Source: Hymenobacter psoromatis (GTDB lineage: Bacteria > Bacteroidota > Bacteroidia > Cytophagales > Hymenobacteraceae). From it: 64,000 nucleotides of DNA. This document shows positions 41,697 to 48,948 of the stretch, one piece after another (positions within the stretch are counted from its first letter, which is position 1; the number at the start of each line of letters is the position of its first letter). The position numbers were made by a program, and so were the translations under genes. Under the pieces are notes generated by a model. The model did no database searches, was not told the origin of the DNA, and saw nothing but the letters and a program-made list of their open reading frames with translations. The stretch lies in contig CP014771.1 of NCBI GenBank assembly GCA_001596155.1, forward strand, positions 930,001-994,000, in the 5' to 3' direction.

Positions 41697-43268
41697 ATGC
41701 AGCTTCTTACCGAACTCTTCGCCTTCTGGCACGCGCAGGCCGGCAAGCTGGGCCAGCAAACCCTTCAGCACATCGCCCTCACGGCCGCCGCGCTGCTGCT
41801 GGGCGTGGCTGTGGGCGTGCCGGTGGGGCTGTGGCTCACGCGCCGGCCGCGCTACGCGCCGGCGGTGCTGGGGGCGGCGGGCATATTGCAAACCGTGCCC
41901 AGCATTGCGCTGCTAGGCTTTCTGATTCCGGTGATGGGCATTGGGGCCGCGCCGGCCATCCTGGCGCTGCTGCTGTACTCGCTGCTGCCCATTATTCGCA
42001 ACACGGTGGCCGGCATCCAGGGCGTGCCGCCGGCCGTGGTGGAGGCGGCTAAAGGGCTGGGCTTCACCGATGGCCAAATTCTGCGGCGGGTCGAATTGCC
42101 GCTGGCCCTACCCGTGCTCATGGCCGGCATCCGCACGGCTACGGTCATCAATGTGGGGGTGGCCACGCTGGCGGCCTACGTGGCGGCGGGCGGCCTGGGT
42201 GAGTTCATCTTCGGCGGCATCGCCCTCAATAACCCGGTGATGATACTGGCCGGGGCCATTCCGGCCGCCGGGCTGGCGCTGACGTTCGATTTTGGCCTGG
42301 GCTTCGTGGAGAAGCTTTCGGCGCGGCGGCTACGCCAGGTGGGCGGCGGGCTGCTGCTGGCCCTGCCCCTGCTGGCGGCCGGCTACTGGCTGCCGCAGGC
42401 CAGCGGGCGGCTGCGGGCGGGTTTCAGCCCCGAGTTTATCGGGCGGGCCGACTGCCTGCCGGGCCTCACCCAGGCCTACGGCCTCACGCATTTGCCCAAC
42501 GTGGTGCTGGCCCCGGCGCTCGTGTACGAGGCCGCCCGCAACGGCCACGTCGATGTCATCGACGGCTACTCGACCGATGGGCGCATCCGGGCCTATGGCC
42601 TGCGCGTGCTGCGCGACGACCGCCACGCCCTACCCCCCTACTTTGCCGCGCCCGTGCTGCGGCCCGCCCTGCTGCGCGCCCACCCCGAACTGGGGCCGGT
42701 GCTCGACCAGCTCAGCGGCCAGCTCTCTGATTCGGCCATGACCACCCTCAACTACCAGGTCGATTATCTGCACCGCGAGCCGAAAGAGGTGGCCCTGGCC
42801 TGGCTGCGCCGCAAGCACTTATGGAAGTCCCCGCGCCCCCTACCCCCCGGCGCGGCCACGGTGCGGCTGGGCTCCAAAATTTTTGCCGAGCAATATATTT
42901 TAGTAGAGATGTACGCCGCCCTCATTCGGGGTAATACGGACCTGGCGGTGACCACCAAAACCGGCCTGGGCGGCACCACCATTTGCTTCGAGGCCCTGCG
43001 CGGCGGGCAGATTGACATGTATCCCGAATATACGGGCACCGGCTTGCAGGTGCTTTTGCAGCCCTCGGCGGCGGTGCTCGACTCGCTGGGCGGCCGCCCG
43101 GCGGCGGTTTATCAGTATGTGCGTCAGCAGTTTGCGCGGCGCTACGGCCTGGAGTGGCGCGCGCCGCTGGGCTTCAACAATGCCTATTGCCTGCTCATGC
43201 GCCAGCGCCAGGCCAGGCAGCTGGGCATCGCCAGCATCTCGCAGTTGGGGCACTATTTAGAACGCTGA
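41697..43268 (+). CDS. Osmoprotectant ABC permease fused to a circularly permuted substrate-binding domain
   Basis: A 523-residue fusion. Residues ~15-215 are an OpuCB/OpuBB-type permease with five or six helices and the EAA-like loop VVEAAKGLGFTDGQILRRVE. Residues ~235-376 match the C-terminal half of OpuCC/OsmF-type binding proteins (GFSPEFIGRADCLPGLTQAY, VIDGYSTDGRIRAYGLRVL, YFAAPVLR, LNYQVDYLHREPKEVA). After a Pro-rich linker (WKSPRPLPPGAA), residues ~389-523 match the N-terminal half (VRLGSKIFAEQYILVEMY, LGGTTICFEAL, GQIDMYPEYTGTGLQVLL, LGFNNAYCLLMR). The halves are therefore in reverse order, as in a circular permutation. It should import a quaternary amine or similar solute together with the ATPase at 39786. 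Confidence 0.9.
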   Translation: MQLLTELFAFWHAQAGKLGQQTLQHIALTAAALLLGVAVGVPVGLWLTRRPRYAPAVLGAAGILQTVPSIALLGFLIPVMGIGAAPAILALLLYSLLPIIRNTVAGIQGVPPAVVEAAKGLGFTDGQILRRVELPLALPVLMAGIRTATVINVGVATLAAYVAAGGLGEFIFGGIALNNPVMILAGAIPAAGLALTFDFGLGFVEKLSARRLRQVGGGLLLALPLLAAGYWLPQASGRLRAGFSPEFIGRADCLPGLTQAYGLTHLPNVVLAPALVYEAARNGHVDVIDGYSTDGRIRAYGLRVLRDDRHALPPYFAAPVLRPALLRAHPELGPVLDQLSGQLSDSAMTTLNYQVDYLHREPKEVALAWLRRKHLWKSPRPLPPGAATVRLGSKIFAEQYILVEMYAALIRGNTDLAVTTKTGLGGTTICFEALRGGQIDMYPEYTGTGLQVLLQPSAAVLDSLGGRPAAVYQYVRQQFARRYGLEWRAPLGFNNAYCLLMRQRQARQLGIASISQLGHYLER

Positions 43269-43314
43269 GCTTATGCTGACTTGCCGCGCCTATTAGTTAA
43301 ATTATCCGCTACCC

Positions 43315-43331
43315 TTATCGATTATCGATAA
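43315..43331. promoter_or_regulatory. Perfect palindrome, candidate operator of the DUF2975-HTH pair
   Basis: TTATCGATTATCGATAA is a perfect 8-1-8 palindrome 46 bases upstream of the DUF2975 ATG. A TATCTTCG sequence (43339-43346) close to the Bacteroidota -7 box TAnnTTTG follows, so a bound repressor would overlap the promoter. The HTH protein of the same operon is the obvious candidate ligand. Confidence 0.55.
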
Positions 43332-43376
43332 GACTTGCTATCTTCGGCGCATCACAACTAGTTAGCCATAAATAGT

Positions 43377-44024
43377 ATGTCTTCCTCCCCACTTTACCCT
43401 GTGGCCAGCCCTGCCTTTAACGCGCAATCCATCCGCCGTATTTCTGCCATGCTACTATGGATGGGCCTGGGGCAGCTGGGGCTATGGCTATATTACTGCC
43501 TCACGAATTTTTACGGCGGTGCGCGCGCAATTTTGCTACCCGTGCACGCCGGGCTGAAATTTGGGATGGCTCACCCCCAGATTGGCCAGATGCTGGCCTC
43601 GCCGGCGGGCTACTTCTCGACAAGCAGCCGGGGCGAGCTACTCTACCACACGGCTTCGCTGTGGGATTATTTGCTGTTTTTCACTATTGGCGACCTCACC
43701 ATCGCAGATGCGCTGTTTTTGGCCGGGCTGGGCTACTTCCTATACCGGGCCCTGCGCCGGCTGCCGGCGGGCCGCGAGTTTACCCCGGCCGCCAGCCGGG
43801 TTATTGAGGGCTCAGGCATAGCTTTATCCTGCATGTTTGTGCTGAAAATGATGTTTAGTGCCTGCGCCGTTGAAGTTTTCAAGGCCAAAACCCAGGGCTT
43901 GTTTCAGTTGGCTTACCCCGCTAACAGTACCCTCTATGTAGTGGCCGGGCTGCTGCTGACGCTGTGCGCCAATTTTCTTCGCCGGGGCCAGCAGCTGCAA
44001 CAAGAGGCTGACCTGACTATCTGA
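43377..44024 (+). CDS. DUF2975 family membrane protein
   Basis: A 215-residue integral membrane protein with about four helices (AMLLWMGLGQLGLWLYYCL; LYHTASLWDYLLFFTIGDL; IALSCMFVLKMMFSACAVEV; ANSTLYVVAGLLLTLCANFL). The family (as in Bacillus YoaS-type proteins) is usually encoded next to a tiny Cro/CI-type regulator, exactly as here. No function is established. The HTH gene starts 11 bases after its stop. Confidence 0.8.
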   Translation: MSSSPLYPVASPAFNAQSIRRISAMLLWMGLGQLGLWLYYCLTNFYGGARAILLPVHAGLKFGMAHPQIGQMLASPAGYFSTSSRGELLYHTASLWDYLLFFTIGDLTIADALFLAGLGYFLYRALRRLPAGREFTPAASRVIEGSGIALSCMFVLKMMFSACAVEVFKAKTQGLFQLAYPANSTLYVVAGLLLTLCANFLRRGQQLQQEADLTI

Positions 44025-44035
44025 GGCCAGTTATC

Positions 44036-44233
44036 GTGCGCCTGGATGCGCTGCTGGCCCAGCGCAACCTGAACCCAACCGAACTTAGCGAACGGGTCGG
44101 CAGCACCATTGCCAACCTGAGCGTCTTGAAAAGCGGCCGGGCGCGGGCTATTCGCTTCTCCACGCTGGCGGCGCTGTGTCAGGCGCTGGCCAGCCAGCCG
44201 GGCAAGCTATTAGCCTACGTGCCCGATAGTTAG
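44036..44233 (+). CDS. Cro/CI-type HTH transcriptional regulator
   Basis: A 65-residue regulator read from GTG at 44036. It is a single helix-turn-helix domain: LDALLAQRNLNPTELSERVG, NLSVLKSGRARAIRFSTL, LCQALASQPGKLLAYV. Homologues typically begin MIIVxLD; the codons just upstream (GTT ATC) would extend the protein as VIV, but lack an ATG. It is co-transcribed with the DUF2975 gene and probably autoregulates through the palindrome at 43315. Its 3' end overlaps the converging deacetylase gene by four bases. Confidence 0.8.
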   Translation: MRLDALLAQRNLNPTELSERVGSTIANLSVLKSGRARAIRFSTLAALCQALASQPGKLLAYVPDS

Positions 44234-45060
44234 TGAGAGCGCCGTCGGCCCAGCCCCAGCAGTATATCTTTTATCAGCGGCACGCGGTAGGCGAAGTTGC
44301 GCAGCCCGGCCCGCACCCGCGCCCCTTGAGAGGGATAGCCCGTTGCCACGAGCCGCTGAAACTCCTCCAGCCCGCAGGCGGCCGTGAGTTCCAGCCGGGG
44401 TAGGCGGCGCGGGTCGCAGGCCGAAGTAGCCGGGCCGCCGTGCACCGAAAAGCCCGCCTCATACCCCGCCGGGGCCAGCGCGCGCAGCGTGTGGCGGTCG
44501 TAGCTGCCGTAGGGAAACGCCACGTAGCGCGCCGCGCATCCCAAATGCTGCGCAATGGCGGCGCGGCTGCTCCGCAGCTCCTTGGCCAGCGCGGCGGGGG
44601 GTAGGCCGGCCAGCGCCCGGTGGCTGGCCCCGTGCGCCTCGATGGTCCAATCGGCGGCTTGCAGCGCCCGCAGCTCGGGCCAGTTCAGGGGGCGGTCGCC
44701 GGCCGGGGCCGATTGGGCAAACTCGCCCTGGCCGGCGTAGCTGGGCTCGCCCACCGCGTCGGTAGTGAGAAACAGCGTAGCGGCAAAGCCGTAGCGCTGC
44801 AAAATGGGCCGGGCCTGGGCGTAGAGGGAATAGTAGCCGTCGTCGAACGTAATTGCCACGGCGGGCAGCGCGCCGCTGGCGGAGGTGCCGGCCAGCACGG
44901 CCGGCACCTCCGCCAGCGCGACAACCCGGTGCCCGGAGGCCGCCAGCCACGCCATTTGCTCGGCAAAACGGGCGGCCTCCACGTGCACGGCGGCCATGTA
45001 GGGCTCGTGCCGCTCAACCAGCGCGTGATACATCAGAATATGAACTTGCGGACGCGCCAT
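44230..45060 (-). CDS. Polysaccharide deacetylase (NodB domain) family protein
   Basis: A 276-residue carbohydrate esterase family 4 protein; ATG 45060 (MARPQVHILMYHALVERHEP) chosen, with an alternative eight codons upstream. The NodB motifs are ITFDDGYYSLYAQA near 80 (catalytic base and metal Asp) and IEAHGASHRAL near 130 (metal His pair), then YVAFPYGSYDRHTLRAL near 175. No signal peptide is evident. It removes N-acetyl groups from a polysaccharide or glycolipid. It lies directly downstream of a glycosyltransferase gene on the same strand, suggesting a shared glycan-synthesis role. Confidence 0.9.
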   Translation of the reverse strand: MARPQVHILMYHALVERHEPYMAAVHVEAARFAEQMAWLAASGHRVVALAEVPAVLAGTSASGALPAVAITFDDGYYSLYAQARPILQRYGFAATLFLTTDAVGEPSYAGQGEFAQSAPAGDRPLNWPELRALQAADWTIEAHGASHRALAGLPPAALAKELRSSRAAIAQHLGCAARYVAFPYGSYDRHTLRALAPAGYEAGFSVHGGPATSACDPRRLPRLELTAACGLEEFQRLVATGYPSQGARVRAGLRNFAYRVPLIKDILLGLGRRRSH

Positions 45061-45081
45061 AGGGGCAAATGAAGCGGGTAG

Positions 45082-45129
45082 CACGCTAGCCGTGCGTCTC
45101 GGTCGATGCGGCGCACGGGCTAGCGCGTG
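45082..45129. repeat. Hairpin between glycosyltransferase and deacetylase genes
   Basis: CACGCTAGCCGTGCG (from 45082) pairs with CGCACGGGCTAGCG (to ~45126) with one bulge. The glycosyltransferase stop codon (45120-45122) is inside the right arm. There is no T tract. Confidence 0.55.
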
Positions 45130-46364
45130 GCCTTCCAGTCCTTCTCCTTATAGCCAACTAAAATCAGCATGACGGACCTGGCCACGTCGGCCACCAGCCG
45201 GGCACCGGAAAACAGCGCCAGAAAGTGCCGCGGCGCGGCACCGACCAGTTTCAGCCCCAAGGCACCGTAGGCCAGCAGGCAAGTAGCCAGGCCTAGCCAT
45301 ACCCACATACTTACCAAGGACCAGCTACCCGCCAATCCGGCCACGGCCCCAAAAATTACCGCGGCTATCAACAGGCACGAGCGTGGCGGCTGGAGCAGGT
45401 CGCAGGCAAAATCGAGCTGCGACAGGCGGCCCCGCCGCAGGCCCTGGGCCAGCATGAGCAGCCCGTGGGCCCGCGCCGAGGCAAACTGCCCCGCCAGCCA
45501 CCGCTGCCGCTGCCGGCGAAAGGCGGCCCCGTCGCTCACCGTTTGGTAGCTCACGCTAGCCGTGGCGCAATAGGCCACCGGCACCTCGGCAGCCGCCAGA
45601 TAAGCCTTCCATTCCTTGTCCTCGGCCAGCGAGATAATGGGCTGGGCCATCAGGTGGGCAAAAACCTCGGCCCGCAGGCAGCAGCCCAGGCCGTAGATAA
45701 AGGCCTCCAGGCCCAGGAGCTGGCGAGTCCCCAGCAGCACCTGCTGGCGCATGGCCTCGGCAGCGGCATCGAGCACGGTCACGTCCGACTCGAACGCGTT
45801 GGCTACCCGCCGGTTGCACTGCACCACGGGGGCCGCGCCGGGTTGGGCAAAATGGCAGTCGAGCTCGGCCAGAAACTGCGGGTCGAGGCGGCAATCGGCG
45901 TCGAGCACGCACACTACGGCGGCCGGGCAGGGTAGCCCAAAGCCCGGCTGCCCGGCGGCGTGGCGCAAGGCCTGCGACTTATTGGAGGGGTAGGCGGTGG
46001 TGCGTTCCAAGCACTCGGCACCAGCCTGCCGGGCTAGCAGCGCCGTGCTATCGGTGCAGTTGTCGGCCACCACTATCGTCCGAAACCGGCCCGCTGGGTA
46101 GTTGAGCCGCCCAATGCTGGCCAGCAGACCAGGCAACAGCTCGGCTTCATTGTGGGCCGGCACCAGCAAAATAAAATCGGTTTGGGCCGCCCCCCCGGCC
46201 GTGGCCCGTGGCCGGAACAATTGCCGAATGCGAGCAGCAAAAAACAGGTAAAAAATAACCGGCACGAACACGTACACGCAAAATAACAGCACGTAAGCCT
46301 GCAACGCAAGGCATCCTCCTAAAGCCAATCGGCCAATAAAATCTGCATTGAATAGATTAGACAT
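45120..46364 (-). CDS. Family 2 glycosyltransferase, membrane-bound
   Basis: A 414-residue protein starting at ATG 46364 (MSNLFNADFIGRLALGG). An N-terminal helix (LALQAYVLLFCVYVFVPVIF) precedes a GT-A domain: LVPAHNEAELLPGLLASI near 63, VVADNCTDSTALLARQAGAE, the DxD-type VCVLDADCRLDP near 150, EDKEWKAYLAA near 250 and QRQRWLAGQ near 293. C-terminal membrane helices follow. This arrangement is typical of processive cellulose/hyaluronan-synthase-like enzymes making or exporting a surface glycan. The deacetylase gene 60 bases downstream may act on the product. Confidence 0.9.
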   Translation of the reverse strand: MSNLFNADFIGRLALGGCLALQAYVLLFCVYVFVPVIFYLFFAARIRQLFRPRATAGGAAQTDFILLVPAHNEAELLPGLLASIGRLNYPAGRFRTIVVADNCTDSTALLARQAGAECLERTTAYPSNKSQALRHAAGQPGFGLPCPAAVVCVLDADCRLDPQFLAELDCHFAQPGAAPVVQCNRRVANAFESDVTVLDAAAEAMRQQVLLGTRQLLGLEAFIYGLGCCLRAEVFAHLMAQPIISLAEDKEWKAYLAAAEVPVAYCATASVSYQTVSDGAAFRRQRQRWLAGQFASARAHGLLMLAQGLRRGRLSQLDFACDLLQPPRSCLLIAAVIFGAVAGLAGSWSLVSMWVWLGLATCLLAYGALGLKLVGAAPRHFLALFSGARLVADVARSVMLILVGYKEKDWKATR

Positions 46365-46756
46365 TATACTCAAATAATTATTATAACAACGCAGAAATGA
46401 TGGCGCTGACCATTGGTACACCTTGGCAAGTTCGCTAGCGGAAAGGATATTTTTTATCGGAAATCATTTTTTTATCTAATTTTTCAATTTATTCTCTTCT
46501 TAAAACAATTTGAGAGGCTGCGCCTTAGCAAAGCAATCATACTGCTTGGCCCCAACTTCTCTCATTAGCTGCACCCATCACCTGGATTACCCAACTGCCC
46601 AGCTTTCTATCTAAAGTCCTTTTTATAGGTTGTAGAGGCAGCTTTCACTTAGCCGTTGGGTAGCCGGAGTAGCGCAGCCGTGTTTCTACCCCTTGTAGCG
46701 AGGGCTGTTCCGGCGGCCACATCCTTTTTTAATTTATTTTTTCCTGTTCTGCCTTG
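46365..46756. other. 392-base intergenic region between divergent glycosyltransferase and sugar permease genes
   Basis: The left 150 bases are very AT-rich with A/T runs (46445-46510), the right part is mixed and ends with an AT-rich stretch just before the permease start (46728-46745). Promoters for both divergent genes must lie here, but I do not see a convincing TAnnTTTG box, repeat or small gene. Confidence 0.5.
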
Positions 46757-48106
46757 ATGCAAACTGCTACTACCCGGCCCCTGGCCCCTACCCCCCCACC
46801 CTTCACCGAACGACGCTACGTACTCACGCTTTGCTTTGTGGTGTCGCTATTTATGCTCTGGGGCCTGGGCGTGACGATGGCCGACGTGCTCAACAAGCAC
46901 TTTCAGGAGGTGCTGCATATAAGCAAGGCCAACTCGGCCTACGTGCAGGCCGCCACATTCGGGGCCTACTTCGTGATGGGCCTGCCCGCTGGCTGGTTCA
47001 TGAAGCGTTTTGGCTACCAGAAAGGCGTTATCCTAGGTCTAAGTCTGTATGCCACCGGGGCGTTTTTGATGATACCGGCGGCCAACGCGGCTTCGTTCAC
47101 GCTCCTGCTCGGGGCCTTGTTTGTGCTGGCCTGCGGCCTGGGCACGCTGGAGGCCGTGGCGCACCCGTTTCTGGATGGCCTGGGCGACCCCGGCAGCTCC
47201 GACCGGCGCATCACTTTTTCGCACGCCATCAACGGTATCGGGGCGGTGTCGGGGCCGCTGGTGGGGGGCTATTTTATCCTGCGGGGTACGCACGCGGCCG
47301 GCGACTTGTCCTCGATAAAGGTGCTCTACGCCATCATCGGCACAGTGGTGGGTAGCGTGGGGCTGGCTTTCGCCTTCGTTAAAGTGCCGCCGCTCAACGC
47401 CGAGCACACGCCCGAAACGCGCCTGGGCGCGCCCAATGAGTCGCCCACCGACCTGGCGGCCGACAAAAGCCTGTTTCAACACAAGCATTTTGTGTGGGCC
47501 TGCGTGGCGCAGCTCTTCAACACGGCGGCGCAGGGCGGCACCTGGGCCTATTTCATCAACTATGGCACCGACTACATGGCCTTGCGGCCGGGGCCGGCCA
47601 TCCAGGGGTTCTGGCAGGTGGGAACGCTCCTCAGCCGCACCGTGGGCCTGGTGCCGGGGCTGCCGCACCTGGCCAACGACGTAGCGGCTTACTTCTTCTC
47701 CCTGAGCCTGGTGGGCATGATGCTGGGTCGTTTTCTGGGCACCTACCTCATGCAGTTCATTGCCCCCAACCGGCTGCTGGCCTTCGCCGCCCTGGCCAAC
47801 ATCGGCATGTGCCTTATCGTGGCGCAGCACTGGGGCTGGGTGTCGTTCGGGGCGCTTATTGGCCTCAATTTCTTCTTCAGTATTATGTTTCCCACCATTT
47901 ATAGCTTGGGACTCAAGGATTTGGGCAGGCACAAGCAGCTGGCTTCGTCGTTCATCGTGATGGGCGTGGTGGGCGCGGCGCTGTTTCCGCGCTTCGTGAT
48001 GGGGCAGGTGGCCAATACCAGCGTGGCGCACGCTTATTATTTGCCCATTATCTGCTACGCGGTAGTATTTCTATACGGGATAAGGTTTTACAAAGTGCAG
48101 CGGTAG
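46757..48106 (+). CDS. Sugar MFS transporter, FucP family
   Basis: A 449-residue major facilitator permease with 12 predicted helices; ATG at 46757 (a TTG precedes it directly). N-terminal VLTLCFVVSLFMLWGLGVTM and MADVLNKHFQEVLHISKANS match L-fucose/glucose/galactose H+ symporters of Bacteroidota (FucP/GluP). ATFGAYFVMGLPAGWFMKRF and LGLSLYATGAFLMIPAA cover helices 2-3. It imports a monosaccharide. Located two genes upstream of GH92 mannosidase on the same strand, mannose or a related hexose is a reasonable substrate guess. Confidence 0.92.
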   Translation: MQTATTRPLAPTPPPFTERRYVLTLCFVVSLFMLWGLGVTMADVLNKHFQEVLHISKANSAYVQAATFGAYFVMGLPAGWFMKRFGYQKGVILGLSLYATGAFLMIPAANAASFTLLLGALFVLACGLGTLEAVAHPFLDGLGDPGSSDRRITFSHAINGIGAVSGPLVGGYFILRGTHAAGDLSSIKVLYAIIGTVVGSVGLAFAFVKVPPLNAEHTPETRLGAPNESPTDLAADKSLFQHKHFVWACVAQLFNTAAQGGTWAYFINYGTDYMALRPGPAIQGFWQVGTLLSRTVGLVPGLPHLANDVAAYFFSLSLVGMMLGRFLGTYLMQFIAPNRLLAFAALANIGMCLIVAQHWGWVSFGALIGLNFFFSIMFPTIYSLGLKDLGRHKQLASSFIVMGVVGAALFPRFVMGQVANTSVAHAYYLPIICYAVVFLYGIRFYKVQR

Positions 48107-48189
48107 CTGAAAAGGTCAGCGCGCAACTAGCCCCGCGCCGGGGCGTACAGTCAGTACCTTTCTATAACTGGCTTATTTCTCTGCGCGTC

Positions 48190-48783
48190 ATGAACAGCCC
48201 TGCCAATTCTTCTGCTCCCGCCCTACCCCCCCGGCTGGGCATCGCCGCGGCCAACTGGTGGATTTTCGCCCTCACCGGCCTGCTGCTCATCGGACTGAGC
48301 CTGTGGGCGTTCCGTAATCCCGGCGAGGCGTTTTTGGGGCTGACCATCTATTTCGCCGCCATCATTCTGTTCAACGGGGTCGGCGGCCTCATCTTCGCCC
48401 TCACCAACCGCGCCCACCTGCCCGGCTGGGGCTGGCTGGCTGGCATCGGCATAATGGAAATCGTTTTCGGGTTTTACCTGCTCAACTCGCCTCTTATCGC
48501 GGCCGAGGCGCTGATTTTCTTCATCGGCATCTGGCTGCTGCTGCGCGGCGGCGCGACCGTTGCCAACGCTTTCGTGCTTCGCCACCTGGGCTACCGCAGC
48601 TGGGGCTGGACGCTGGCGCTGGGACTGCTGGGCTTCGCGCTGGCCGCCCTGGTGCTAGCCGACCCTACCGTGATGGCCCTGACCACCACCGTGTGGCTGG
48701 CGCTGGCCCTGCTGGTGTTGGGTGCTGCCTTGCTCTGGCTGGGCCTGCGCCTGCGCCGCGCCGCGCCGGCGAGGGTTGAGTAG
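48190..48783 (+). CDS. HdeD/DUF308 family membrane protein
   Basis: A 197-residue protein with six hydrophobic segments in three similar pairs (WWIFALTGLLLIGLSLWAF; IYFAAIILFNGVGGLIFAL; GWLAGIGIMEIVFGFYLL; LIFFIGIWLLLRGGATVAN; GWTLALGLLGFALAALVLA; WLALALLVLGAALLWLGL). This is the HdeD/DUF308 pattern. E. coli HdeD is linked to acid resistance; the role in Bacteroidota is unknown. It follows the sugar permease by ~80 bases and is followed by a hairpin repeat. Confidence 0.85.
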   Translation: MNSPANSSAPALPPRLGIAAANWWIFALTGLLLIGLSLWAFRNPGEAFLGLTIYFAAIILFNGVGGLIFALTNRAHLPGWGWLAGIGIMEIVFGFYLLNSPLIAAEALIFFIGIWLLLRGGATVANAFVLRHLGYRSWGWTLALGLLGFALAALVLADPTVMALTTTVWLALALLVLGAALLWLGLRLRRAAPARVE

Positions 48784-48801
48784 GCTTACGTAAAGTTATT
48801 T

Positions 48802-48900
48802 GTCATGGCGAGCGCAGCGCGGCAATCGCACCTAAACGACAGACGAACGACTAGCGTAGGTATCGTTCAAGTGCGATTGCCGCGCTGCGCTCGCCATGAC
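48802..48900. repeat. Long hairpin repeat, GTCATGGCGAGC family
   Basis: 48802-48831 and 48871-48900 are perfect 30-bp inverted repeats (GTCATGGCGAGCGCAGCGCG...) with a 39-base loop, between the HdeD-like and GH92 genes. Confidence 0.9.
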
Positions 48901-48948
48901 GAACGGTGCGTTCCGTAAATCCCTTCCCCCGGCGGCTTACTTTGCCGC

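Noticed and set aside
41697..43268. Permease gene followed by a simply truncated binding protein
   Set aside because: Both halves of the binding domain are present once and together cover its full length, only in swapped order.
46365..46756. Small gene in the permease upstream region
   Set aside because: Only very short frames (about 13 codons) are present.
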